Positions 52,140 through 60,470 of a DNA stretch of 64,000 nt are shown here, in pieces. This stretch comes from Streptomyces koelreuteriae (lineage in GTDB: Bacteria > Actinomycetota > Actinomycetes > Streptomycetales > Streptomycetaceae), in NCBI RefSeq assembly GCF_018604545.1, contig NZ_CP075896.1:5766001-5830000 (forward strand), in the 5' to 3' direction. The position numbers and the translations under genes are program-made. Below the pieces are notes generated by a model. The model was not told where the DNA came from and did no database searches. It saw only the letters and a list, made by a program, of their open reading frames with translations. Every line of letters begins with the position of its first letter. Position 1 is the first letter of the stretch.

Positions 52140-52919
52140 CGGCTGAGCCGGGTGGGCGACGACGCGTTCGGCTGGCGCATCCGCTCCGAACTCGCGGCCC
52201 GGGGCCTCGAGGTGGGCGCCGTCGCCGTGGATACGGCCCATCCGACCGGCGTGTACTTCAAGGACCCGGGCCCGGACGCCACCCGCCCCCTGTACTACCG
52301 GAGCGGATCGGCCGCCGCCCATATGGGTCCGGAGCTGGCCGGCGCGCCCGAGTTGCGGGGGCCGCGGATCGTGCACGTGTCGGGCATCACCGCGGCGCTG
52401 TCGGGCAGTTGCGCCCAGCTGCTGGAGGAGATCGTCGTACGCCGCACACCGTGGGGCGCGGCGGGGCCTCGGCCGCTGGTCTCCTTCGACGTCAACCACC
52501 GCCCCGCCCTGTGAAGCGGACGGAACGCCGAGGCGGCACCGGTGCTGCGGGATCTGGCCCGTGCGGCGGACCTCGTGTTCGTCGGGCGCGACGAGGCCGA
52601 GGCCCTGTGGGGCACGGCCCACCCCGACGACATCGCGAGCCTGCTCGCCCCGGCACCGCTCGTCGTCGTCAAGGACGCCGAGCACGGCGCCACGTCGTAC
52701 GCCGCGGGTGAGGTCACCTTCGCGCCCGCCCTCACCGTCGAGGTCGTCGAACCGGTCGGCGCGGGCGACGCGTTCGCCGCCGGGTATCTCTCCGGTGTCC
52801 TGGCGGACCTCGACGAGGCGTCCAGGCTCCGCCTCGGCCACCGTACGGCGGCGACAGCGCTGCGCAGCCGGGACGACATCCCCGTCCTGAGCGAGGCCCT
52901 GTCCCTGACCCGGCGCTAG
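52140..52919 (+). pseudogene. 2-keto-3-deoxygluconate-type sugar kinase (PfkB), truncated, with nonsense codon
   Basis: Most of a ribokinase-family kinase resembling KDG kinase: RVGDDAFGWRIRSELAARGLEVGAVAVDTAHPTGVYFKDP, then LVSFDVNHRPAL, and after the break LARAADLVFVGRDEAEALWG and the ATP/anion-hole motif VEPVGAGDAFAAGYLSG. About 40 N-terminal residues are missing, replaced by the in-frame fusion to the dehydrogenase remnant. The reading frame is interrupted by TGA at 52512-52514 where related kinases have Trp after RPAL; the frame before and after is the same, so this is a nonsense change and not a frameshift. The 3' end overlaps the nasA stop by 4 bp. Confidence 0.78.
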
Positions 52920-55267
52920 CCCCGCACCGCCTCCAACCGCACCGCACACGCCTTGAACTCCGGCATCCGGGAGGTCGGGTCGAGCGCGGGGTTGGTGAGG
53001 GTGTTGGCACGGCCCTCGCCCGGCCAGTGGAAGGGCATGAACACGGTGTCGGGACGGATGGCGTTGGTGATCCGCGCGGGCGCCACGGCCCGGCCCCGCC
53101 GCGACACCACGGCGACCGGATCCCCCTCGACCGCCCCGAGCCGCGCCGCCAGCCGCGGATGCAACTCCACGAAAGGCCCGGGCGCGGCGGCGTTCAGCTC
53201 CGCCACCCGCCGCGTCTGCGCCCCGGACTGATACTGCGCCACGACCCGCCCCGTGGTCAGCAGCACCGGGTACTCCTCGTCCGGCTCCTCGGCCACCGCC
53301 CGATGCGAGACGGCGACGAACCGGGCGCGTCCGTCGGGGGTGGCGAAACGGTCGAGGAAGAGGCGCGGGGTGCCGGGGTGAGCGCCGTCGGCCGTGTCGC
53401 CGGTGACGGTCGGGCGGCCGGCCGCGCTCCGTTGCGCAACCGGCCCGCCCGCCGCGTCTTCGGGCGTGGCCGGGTTTGCCGCCGCGTCCGCAGGCGCTCC
53501 CGGGTTTGCCGCCGCGTCCGCAGGCGCTTCCGGGCCTCCGGCCGTCGTGCCGGGCGTGCCGGGCGTGCCGGGCGTGAGGCCCGCCGGGTTTCCCGGTGCC
53601 GGCGCCGGGGCGGCGGCAGGATCCCCGGGCTCCACCGAGTCCACCGCCCCCGCACCCCCCACACCCCCCGGACAAGGCCAGAACACCCCGTCCTCCTCCA
53701 CCAGCCTGCGGTACGTGATCCCCGAGTAGTCCGCCGGGCCGCCTGCGCTCGCGCGGCGGAGTTCCTCGAAGACCTCCTCGGGGTCCGTCGGGAAGCCCTT
53801 CTCCACGCCCAGGCGGGCGGCGAGTTCGTGGAGGACCTCCAGGTCGCTGCGGATGTTCTCGGGCGGCGTGATCGCCCGGCGGCGGAGCAGGACCCGGCCC
53901 TCCAGGTTCGTCGTCGTGCCGGTTTCCTCCGCCCACTGGGTGACCGGCAGGACGACGTCCGCGAGCGCCGCCGTCTCCGACAGCACCACGTCGCACACGG
54001 CCAGGAAGTCCAGTGACCTGATGCGCTCCTCGATGTGCGCGGCACGCGGCGCCGACACCACCGGGTTGGACGCCATCAGCAGCAGGGACTTGATGTCGGT
54101 GCCCAGCGCGTCCAGCAACTCGTACGCACTGCGCCCCGGGCCCGGCAGTGAATCCGGGTCGACGCCCCACACCTCGGCGACATGCCGCCGCGCCGCCGGA
54201 TCGTCGAGCTTGCGATAGCCCGGCAACTGGTCGGCCTTCTGCCCGTGTTCGCGGCCGCCCTGCCCGTTGCCCTGCCCTGTCAGACAGCCGTACCCGGACA
54301 GCGGACGGCCCGCCCGGCCGGTCGCCAGGCACAGGTTGATCCACGCGCCCACCGTGTCCGTGCCCTTGGACTGCTGCTCGGGCCCGCGCGCGGTGAGCAC
54401 CATCGCCGACTCCGGCTCGCAGAACAGCCGTACGGTCTCCCGAAGTTGGGGAACGGACACCCCCGTGATCCGCTCCACGTACTCCGGCCAGTGCGCCATC
54501 GCCGCGGCCCGCGCGTCCTCCCAGCCCACCGTGCGCTCCTGGACGTACTCCTCGTCCACCCGCCCCTCGGCGATCACCAGATGCAGCAGACCCAGGGCGA
54601 GGGCCAGGTCCGTGCCCGGGCGGGGCGCCAAGTGCAGGTCCGCCTGCTCGGCGGTCTTCGTACGGCGCGGGTCGATCACGATCAGGGTGCCGCCGTTCTC
54701 CCGCAGCTCGTGGAAGAAGCGCAGCGACGGCGGCATGGTCTCCGCGAGATTCGACCCGACGAGGATCACACAGCCCGATTTCGGGATGTCCTCCAGCGGG
54801 AACGGCAGCCCCCGGTCGAGCCCGAACGCCTTGATGCCGGCGGCGGCCGCCGACGACATGCAGAAACGGCCGTTGTAGTCGATCTGGGACGTGCCGAGCG
54901 CGACCCGCGCGAACTTGCCGAGCGTGTACGCCTTCTCGTTCGTCAGCCCGCCCCCGCCGAACACCCCGACCGCGTCCGGCCCGTGCTCCGCGCGCGTACG
55001 GCCCAGCCCGGCCGCGATCCGGTCCAGCGCCTCGTCCCAGGAGGCGGGCACCAACTCGCCTCCGGAACGCACCAGCGGCGAGGTCAGCCGGACGCTCGAC
55101 GCCAGCACCGCGGGTGCCGTACGGCCCTTGCCGCACAGCGCGCCCCGGTTCACCGGGAAGTCCGTGCGCTCACTCACCTCGACGGTCCCGTCCGGCACGG
55201 GCGTCAGGTTCATCCCGCACTGCAGGGCGCAGTACGGGCAGTGTGTGGGCGTCGCGGTGTTCTGCAT
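52916..55267 (-). CDS. nasA: Assimilatory nitrate reductase, molybdopterin catalytic subunit
   Basis: A 783-residue Mo-bis-MGD enzyme reducing nitrate to nitrite in the cytoplasm. The N-terminal [4Fe-4S] ligands lie in HCPYCALQCGM and ALCGKGR. They are followed by the molybdopterin domains (YNGRFCMSSAAAAGIKAFG, SGCVILVGSNLAETMP, DPRRTKTAEQADLHL, GYGCLTGQGNGQGGREHGQKADQLPGYRKL, LLLMASNPVVSAP, VLPVTQWAEETGTTTNLEGRVLLR) and the C-terminal beta barrel (VLLTTGRVVAQYQSGAQTRRV). Residues 535-632 are a low-complexity Ala/Pro/Gly/Asp insertion not normal for the family. It has a four-module GlnR-type site upstream. Electrons may come through the FAD oxidoreductase of the nir operon. Confidence 0.93.
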   Translation of the reverse strand: MQNTATPTHCPYCALQCGMNLTPVPDGTVEVSERTDFPVNRGALCGKGRTAPAVLASSVRLTSPLVRSGGELVPASWDEALDRIAAGLGRTRAEHGPDAVGVFGGGGLTNEKAYTLGKFARVALGTSQIDYNGRFCMSSAAAAGIKAFGLDRGLPFPLEDIPKSGCVILVGSNLAETMPPSLRFFHELRENGGTLIVIDPRRTKTAEQADLHLAPRPGTDLALALGLLHLVIAEGRVDEEYVQERTVGWEDARAAAMAHWPEYVERITGVSVPQLRETVRLFCEPESAMVLTARGPEQQSKGTDTVGAWINLCLATGRAGRPLSGYGCLTGQGNGQGGREHGQKADQLPGYRKLDDPAARRHVAEVWGVDPDSLPGPGRSAYELLDALGTDIKSLLLMASNPVVSAPRAAHIEERIRSLDFLAVCDVVLSETAALADVVLPVTQWAEETGTTTNLEGRVLLRRRAITPPENIRSDLEVLHELAARLGVEKGFPTDPEEVFEELRRASAGGPADYSGITYRRLVEEDGVFWPCPGGVGGAGAVDSVEPGDPAAAPAPAPGNPAGLTPGTPGTPGTTAGGPEAPADAAANPGAPADAAANPATPEDAAGGPVAQRSAAGRPTVTGDTADGAHPGTPRLFLDRFATPDGRARFVAVSHRAVAEEPDEEYPVLLTTGRVVAQYQSGAQTRRVAELNAAAPGPFVELHPRLAARLGAVEGDPVAVVSRRGRAVAPARITNAIRPDTVFMPFHWPGEGRANTLTNPALDPTSRMPEFKACAVRLEAVRG

Positions 55268-55279
55268 ACCGTTCAGCGT

Positions 55280-55317
55280 GCTTCGGCCGTGTTACGCCCG
55301 GCACGGCTCCCTGTTAC
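55280..55317 (-). promoter_or_regulatory. Tandem GlnR-type site upstream of nasA
   Basis: Read toward nasA: GTAAC, 6 bp, CCGTG, 6 bp, GTAAC, 6 bp, GAAGC. The two GTAAC modules are 22 bp apart, as in the two-box GlnR sites of Streptomyces nitrogen genes; the last module matches GaAAC at four of five bases. It ends 12 bp before the start codon. GlnR control of nasA is established in Streptomyces; this site is predicted. Confidence 0.7.
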
Positions 55318-55385
55318 ACGGCCGGGACGGGGACCTCCCCGCCACCGCCGGTCCCGCGTGAGGCACAGCCCCCGCCCGGGGGGCC

Positions 55386-55442
55386 ACGCACGGACCGGGG
55401 GACCACGCACAGACCGGGGGACGACGCACGGACCGGGGGCGG
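55386..55442. repeat. Three 19-bp tandem repeats
   Basis: Three consecutive units of the type ACGCACGGACCGGGGGACC with one to three differences each, in the region between the nasA promoter and the 3' end of the small secreted-protein gene. No function is evident. Confidence 0.85.
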
Positions 55443-55514
55443 GAGCGCACCGATCGCGCCCCCACCCCCGGCCCCCTTCAGAGACCGTGCCTGGTCAGGA
55501 CACGGCCCCGTCGG

Positions 55515-55823
55515 TCAGCACTCGTACGCGTAGTACGGCTCGTCGCCCACGTCCAGACCGATCCTCCCGACCCCGCCGGGGCCGATCTGGATACACGAGG
55601 GGTCGAAGCCGTCGACTTCCACGCTGGCGGAGATGGTGTGCCCGCACACGTTGTGGATGTCGGCCCACCACTGGCCGGAGGCGCCGAGCTTCGCGCAGCC
55701 CGGCTCCGGGGCCTTGACCGCCGCCGCGGCCACGGGCGCCGCCGAGGCGGTCCCCACGGCTGCCGGCACGGCCAGCAGCGCGCCCGCGGCGGCCATCACC
55801 AGCGCGGAGCGAAGTCGAGTCAT
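55515..55823 (-). CDS. Small secreted four-cysteine protein, tendamistat-like
   Basis: A 102-residue protein with a signal peptide (SALVMAAAGALLAVPAAVGTASA) and a mature part of about 70 residues with four Cys (GCAKLG, NVCGHT, PSCIQI and the C-terminal YEC). The Cys spacing (16, 16 and 24 residues between) and the segment CIQIGPGGVGRIGLDVGDE resemble the alpha-amylase inhibitor tendamistat (spacing about 15, 17 and 27). The inhibitory Trp-Arg-Tyr is not present; the equivalent stretch reads QWWADIHN. Two disulfides are likely. It starts behind AAAGGAC. The function is unproven. Confidence 0.68.
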   Translation of the reverse strand: MTRLRSALVMAAAGALLAVPAAVGTASAAPVAAAAVKAPEPGCAKLGASGQWWADIHNVCGHTISASVEVDGFDPSCIQIGPGGVGRIGLDVGDEPYYAYEC

Positions 55824-55993
55824 CAGGTGTCCTTTCCCCCAGTTCGCGACGGCGGCCCGATCCGCCGCCGCACGCCGAAGACACTAAGCGTGATGACACG
55901 AACACGGAGAGCGTCGACGGTGCTTTTCATGCCCCGGGGTGAAATGCGCGCGTCAAACCCGCTCCGGCAGAACGTCCTGATTCATCCGACAGG

Positions 55994-56680
55994 TCATTCG
56001 GCCGTGGCCAACGCCCGCTCCACGCCAGGCTCTTGAGGCCCGAGGAACCGGGGGTCCGGCCGGAACGCCGCGTCCAGTGCCGCCTTCCCGGCCGCGAAGA
56101 TCTCCCGGGCGCCGCCGTAGTACCAGGTCGCGTCATGCACCGCGTCCACCCCGACGCCGTACGACTCGACCCCCGCCGCCTGGCACAGCGCCACCGCCCG
56201 CCGGATGTGGAAGCCCTGGCTGATCAGCACGGCCTCGTCCACACCGAAGATCTTCTTCGCGCGCACGCAGGAGTCCCAGGTGTCGAACCCGGCGTAGTCG
56301 CTGACGATCCGCCCGTCGGGCACCCCGTGCCGGGTCAGATAGGCGCGCATCGCGTCCGGCTCGTCGTACTCCTCACGGCTGTTGTCCCCGGTGACGAGCA
56401 CCACCTTCACCCGCCCCTTCCGATACAGCTCGGCCGCCGCGTCCAGCCGGTGCGCGAGATACGGCGAGGGCTCCCCCTCCCACAGCCCGGCCCCGAACAC
56501 CACGGCCACATCGGTACGCGGCGCGTCCGCCGCCGTACGCAACCGGTCACCCGCCACCGCGTACATCCAGGTCGCCGGAAGCAGCCCGAGCACACACCCG
56601 GCCATCACGGCCTGCACCAGCCGCCGCTGCCCCCGGCGGGTACGCGGCAGCCTCGGTCTGCGGAACGTCGGAGCACGCAT
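55994..56680 (-). CDS. SanA/YdcF-family (DUF218) membrane protein
   Basis: A 228-residue protein with one N-terminal membrane helix (LVQAVMAGCVLGLLPATWMYAVA, about 21-43) and a DUF218 domain facing outward. Domain marks are DVAVVFGAGLWEGEPSPYLAHRLDAAAELYRKG, VVLVTGDNSREEYDEPDAMRAYL and FDTWDSCVRAKKIFGVDEAVLISQGFHIRRAVALC. SanA of enteric bacteria affects envelope barrier function. The role here is not known. The ATG follows GGAGGGAC. It is divergent from the CbiX-like gene. Confidence 0.87.
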   Translation of the reverse strand: MRAPTFRRPRLPRTRRGQRRLVQAVMAGCVLGLLPATWMYAVAGDRLRTAADAPRTDVAVVFGAGLWEGEPSPYLAHRLDAAAELYRKGRVKVVLVTGDNSREEYDEPDAMRAYLTRHGVPDGRIVSDYAGFDTWDSCVRAKKIFGVDEAVLISQGFHIRRAVALCQAAGVESYGVGVDAVHDATWYYGGAREIFAAGKAALDAAFRPDPRFLGPQEPGVERALATAE

Positions 56681-56892
56681 CGGACAGGTCCCTCCCCAGG
56701 TCGGTCTGACCTTCGAGGACGCCCGATCGGCCCGTCCGGTTCACCGCACGGCAGGTGACCAGCTTCACGCGAAAGTCCGAAACCCCAGGTCAAGGGCGCT
56801 CACACCGGCCATGACCCCCATGGTGAACCGCCGGAAAACACCCGTGACCCCCACGCAACGGGAAGGCAACGTGCCGCCGCGACCATCGGTAC

Positions 56893-57663
56893 ATGCCCAG
56901 CCAGCTCAGCCTCGTCCCGCCGACCGCGGCCCGCCGCCCGGTCCCGCCCGCCCTCGTCCTCGTGGCGCACGGCAGCCGCGACCCGCGCGCGCTGAGCACG
57001 GTCCGCGCCCTCCTGGACCGGGTCCGCGCGCTGCGCCCCGGCCTGCCGGTGCACCTCGGGCACATCGAACTGAACGCCCCGCTGCTCCCCGACACGCTCG
57101 CCGCCCTCGGGGACAGCGAGGCGGTCCTCGTCCCGCTCCTCCTCAGCCGCGGCTACCACGTCAAGCGGGACATCCCCGAGATGGCCGCGGCGGCCCGGGC
57201 CCGCACCCGGGTGGCCGCCCCCCTGGGCCCCCACCCCCTCCTGGTGGACGCCCTCCAGTCCCGCCTCACGGAGGCCGGCTGGGGCCGCACCCCCCGCAGC
57301 TCCAGCGCGGTCGTCCTCGCGGCGGCGGGCTCCCGCGACCCGGACGCCAAACGGGACACCGCCCGCACGGCCCACCTCCTGGCGGCCCGCCTGGGCGTCC
57401 CCGTCCTCCCCGCCTACGCCTCCGCCGCGACCCCCACGGTCCCCTCGGCCGTCCGCACCCTCGCCGCCCGAGGCCGCCCCCACATCGCCCTCGCCTCCTA
57501 CTTCACCGCCCCCGGCCGCTTCGCCACGGAGACCACCCGATCGGCCCCCTGGATCGCAGCAGCCCCCCTCGGCACCCACCCCGCCATGGCCCAGCTCCTC
57601 CTCCACCGCTACGACGAGGCACTGGCAACGGCGCCCGCGGTCCCGGAACTGGCCTCGGCATAG
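56893..57663 (+). CDS. Sirohydrochlorin chelatase-like protein (CbiX)
   Basis: A 256-residue two-lobed chelatase. The first lobe has VLVAHGSRDPRALSTVRALL with the metal-binding His and LVPLLLSRGYHVKRDIPEMAAAA; the second lobe repeats the fold (AVVLAAAGSRDPDAKRDTARTAHLLAARLG). It should insert Fe2+ (siroheme) or Co2+ (cobalamin) into sirohydrochlorin. Siroheme is the cofactor of NirB, and nasA lies two genes away, so a role in nitrite reduction is plausible. No ribosome site is clear upstream of the ATG. Confidence 0.86.
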   Translation: MPSQLSLVPPTAARRPVPPALVLVAHGSRDPRALSTVRALLDRVRALRPGLPVHLGHIELNAPLLPDTLAALGDSEAVLVPLLLSRGYHVKRDIPEMAAAARARTRVAAPLGPHPLLVDALQSRLTEAGWGRTPRSSSAVVLAAAGSRDPDAKRDTARTAHLLAARLGVPVLPAYASAATPTVPSAVRTLAARGRPHIALASYFTAPGRFATETTRSAPWIAAAPLGTHPAMAQLLLHRYDEALATAPAVPELASA

Positions 57664-57670
57664 TGCCCTA

Positions 57671-57692
57671 AGGGGCGCGGGGAACTGCGCGA
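57671..57692. repeat. Third copy of the dispersed intergenic repeat
   Basis: AGGGGCGCGGGGAACTGCGC followed by GA, identical to the two copies near 42.8 kb, located 7 bp after the CbiX-like gene's stop. The following GACCAGCCACGACCACC resembles the tails of the other copies. Confidence 0.85.
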
Positions 57693-57763
57693 CCAGCCAC
57701 GACCACCCCGCACCCGCCACGCAACCGAACCCGGCACACGCTACTGGCGCATACTGTCGACAC

Positions 57764-59041
57764 ATGGACGGCACCGCACAACACCCCCCGGCCTACGACC
57801 CGACGTCAGTCGACCGCTGGGCCCAAGAACCAGACAAACGCCCAGGCCGCACCGCCTTCCAACGCGACCGCGCCCGAGTCCTCCACTCCGCCGCCCTGAG
57901 AAGACTCGCCGGCAAGACCCAAGTGGTGACGCCCGGCACCATGGGCCCCGCCTGGGACGCCAGCCCCCGCACCCGCCTCACCCACTCCCTGGAATGCGCC
58001 CAGGTCGGCCGCGAACTGGGCGCGGCCCTCGGCTGTGACCCCGACCTCGTCGAAGCCGCCTGCCTCTCCCACGACCTGGGCCACCCGCCCTTCGGCCACA
58101 ACGGCGAACAGGCCCTCAACGCGTTCGCCTCCGACTGCGGCGGCTTCGAGGGCAACGCCCAGTCCCTCAGACTCCTCACCCGCATCGAGCCCAAACGATT
58201 CACCCCGGACGGCTCCGTCGGCCTCAACCTCACCCGCGCCACCCTGGACGCCGCCACCAAGTACCCCTGGCCCCGAGGCGCCCACCCCACCGACCCGGCC
58301 TCACCCAAATTCGGTGTCTACGAGGACGACCGCCCCGTCTTCGACTGGCTCCGCAAGGACGCCCCCGGCACCCGCACCTGCTTCGAGGCGCAGGTCATGG
58401 ACTGGGCCGACGACGTGGCCTACTCGGTGCACGACGTGGAGGACGGCCTGCACGCCGCCCACATCGACCCGAACTGCCTGCACGCCGACCCCGAACGCCA
58501 GGACGTCTTCGAGGTCGCCCGGGGCCGCTACGTACCGTCCGACACCGACCCCGCGGAACTCGCCGAGGCACTCGACCGGCTCCTCGCCCAGGAGTGGTGG
58601 CCGCACGGCTACGACGGCACCGCCGTGGCGCAGGCCCGGCTGAAGGACGCCACCAGCCAGCTCATCGGCCGCTTCTGCCTGGCCGCCGAGTCCGCGACCC
58701 GCGCCGCGTACGGCAGCGGACGGCTCACCCGGTACGCGGCCGAACTGGTCGTGCCGCGCGAGGCCCGGATGGAGTGCGCCGTCCTCAAGGCCGTCGCCGA
58801 CCTCTACGTCATGCAGCGCGCCGAGCAGGAGCGGCTGCGCGCCGACCAGCGGATCGTCGTGGCCGAACTGGCCGAGGCGCTCACCGCCCGCGCCCCCGAC
58901 GGCCTGGACCCGCAGTTCCGCGCCCTGTTCGACCGGGCGCCGGACGACCGGGCCCGCAAGCGGGTGATCGTCGACCAGATCGCCTCCCTCACCGACACGT
59001 CGGCCCGTTCGCTTCACGCCCGTCTGACGGGGCAGGCATGA
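57764..59041 (+). CDS. dgt: Deoxyguanosinetriphosphate triphosphohydrolase-like protein
   Basis: A 425-residue HD-domain dNTPase that splits dNTPs into nucleoside and triphosphate, controlling nucleotide pools. HD-superfamily residues are visible: RTRLTHSLECAQVGRELG (first His), CLSHDLGHPPFGHNGEQAL (His-Asp pair and following His) and DWADDVAYSVHDVEDG (last Asp). The N-terminal RTAFQRDRARVLHSAALRRLAGKTQV is typical. A TACTGT box ends 6 bp before the ATG, and no ribosome site is present, so a leaderless message is likely. dnaG lies two genes downstream in the same direction. Confidence 0.93.
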   Translation: MDGTAQHPPAYDPTSVDRWAQEPDKRPGRTAFQRDRARVLHSAALRRLAGKTQVVTPGTMGPAWDASPRTRLTHSLECAQVGRELGAALGCDPDLVEAACLSHDLGHPPFGHNGEQALNAFASDCGGFEGNAQSLRLLTRIEPKRFTPDGSVGLNLTRATLDAATKYPWPRGAHPTDPASPKFGVYEDDRPVFDWLRKDAPGTRTCFEAQVMDWADDVAYSVHDVEDGLHAAHIDPNCLHADPERQDVFEVARGRYVPSDTDPAELAEALDRLLAQEWWPHGYDGTAVAQARLKDATSQLIGRFCLAAESATRAAYGSGRLTRYAAELVVPREARMECAVLKAVADLYVMQRAEQERLRADQRIVVAELAEALTARAPDGLDPQFRALFDRAPDDRARKRVIVDQIASLTDTSARSLHARLTGQA

Positions 59042-59175
59042 GACTGACGCGACGGTCGGGGCATGAGCACCCCCGAATGTGACCCTCCGTGGCCTGATCG
59101 GGTCACTCCCTCTTCCCGCATCACGCTCCGTGCGGGACGCTCGCAAGTGGCGACATCGTTATGAGGAGGCATCAA

Positions 59176-60441
59176 GTGGTCGACGCGGATCAGACATTCG
59201 TCATCGTCGGAGGCGGACTGGCAGGCGCCAAGGCAGCCGAGACGCTCCGCACGGAGGGCTTCACCGGCCGCGTGATACTGATCTGCGACGAACGTGACCA
59301 CCCCTACGAGCGCCCGCCGCTGTCCAAGGGCTACCTCCTCGGCAAGGAGGAACGCGACAGCGTCTTCGTGCACGAGCCCGCCTGGTACGCGGCCAACGAC
59401 ATCGAGCTGCACCTGGGCCAGACCGTCGACGCGATCGACCGCACCGCCAAGACGGTCCGCTTCGGCGAGGACGGCACCGTCGTCCGCTACGACAAACTGC
59501 TCCTGGCGACCGGCGCCGAGCCCCGCCGCCTCGACATCCCGGGCACGGACCTGGCGGGCGTGCACCACCTGCGCCGCCTCGCCCATGCCGAGCGCCTCCG
59601 GCACGTCCTGACCAACCTCGGCCGTGACAACGGCCACCTGGTGATCGCGGGCGCCGGCTGGATCGGCCTGGAGGTCGCGGCGGCGGCCCGCGAGTACGGC
59701 GCGGAGGTCACCGTCGTCGAGCCGGAGCCGACCCCGCTGCACGGCGTTCTCGGCCCGGAGCTCGGCGGGCTCTTCGCCGAGCTGCACCGCGAGCGCGGCG
59801 TCCGCTTCCACTTCGGCGGCCGGCTCACCGAGATCGTCGGCCAGGACGGCATGGTCCTCGCGGCCCGCACCGACGACGGCGAGGAGCACCCGGCGCACGA
59901 CGTCCTGGCCGCGATCGGCGCCGCCCCCCGCACCCACCTCGCGGAGGCGGCAGGACTGGAGATCGCCGACCGCGCCCACGGCGGCGGCATCAAGGTCGAC
60001 GAGCGGCTGCGCACCTCCGACCCGGACATCTACGCGGCCGGTGACGTGGCCTCCTTCCACCACGCCCTCTTCGAGACCAGTCTGCGGGTGGAGCACTGGG
60101 CCAACGCGCTGAACGGCGGACCGGCGGCGGCCCGCTGCATGCTCGACCGCGACGTGACGTACGACCGGGTGCCCTACTTCTTCTCCGACCAGTACGACCT
60201 GGGCATGGAGTACTCCGGCTGGGCGCCCCCGGGCACCTACGACCAGGTGGTGATCCGCGGGGACGCGGGCAAGCGCGAGTTCATCGCCTTCTGGGTGAAG
60301 GAGGGCCGCGTCCTGGCCGGGATGAACGTCAACGTGTGGGACGTCACAGACAAGATCCAGCACCTGATCCGCACCAAGGCCCAGGTGAATACCGAGTCCC
60401 TGGCGGACCCGCACGTTCCGCTGGAAAGCCTGGCGCCGTAG
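59176..60441 (+). CDS. FAD-dependent ferredoxin/rubredoxin reductase-like protein
   Basis: A 421-residue flavoprotein of the NAD(P)H:ferredoxin reductase group. It has FAD motif 1 (FVIVGGGLAGAKAAETLRTEGF), the segment PYERPPLSKGYLLG, the NAD motif (LVIAGAGWIGLEVAAAAREYG), FAD motif 2 (DIYAAGDVASF) and the C-terminal reductase domain (YFFSDQYDLGMEYSGWAPPG). It would pass electrons from NAD(P)H to a ferredoxin serving a P450 or dioxygenase, none of which is nearby. GTG is chosen because GGAGG lies 7 nt upstream. dnaG starts 29 bp after its stop. Confidence 0.9.
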   Translation: MVDADQTFVIVGGGLAGAKAAETLRTEGFTGRVILICDERDHPYERPPLSKGYLLGKEERDSVFVHEPAWYAANDIELHLGQTVDAIDRTAKTVRFGEDGTVVRYDKLLLATGAEPRRLDIPGTDLAGVHHLRRLAHAERLRHVLTNLGRDNGHLVIAGAGWIGLEVAAAAREYGAEVTVVEPEPTPLHGVLGPELGGLFAELHRERGVRFHFGGRLTEIVGQDGMVLAARTDDGEEHPAHDVLAAIGAAPRTHLAEAAGLEIADRAHGGGIKVDERLRTSDPDIYAAGDVASFHHALFETSLRVEHWANALNGGPAAARCMLDRDVTYDRVPYFFSDQYDLGMEYSGWAPPGTYDQVVIRGDAGKREFIAFWVKEGRVLAGMNVNVWDVTDKIQHLIRTKAQVNTESLADPHVPLESLAP

Positions 60442-60458
60442 GCCCGCTCCGGCCCCCG

Positions 60459-60464
60459 TAGAAT
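60459..60464 (+). promoter_or_regulatory. -10 box for a probably leaderless dnaG message
   Basis: TAGAAT ends 6 bp before the GTG of dnaG and there is no ribosome site, which would put the start point at the start codon. A -35 box is not convincing, so this is tentative. Confidence 0.35.
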
Positions 60465-60470
60465 TCACGC

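Noticed and set aside
52499..52545. Frameshift in the sugar-kinase remnant
   Set aside because: The coding frame is the same on both sides of the stop; a Trp to stop change explains it without any shift.
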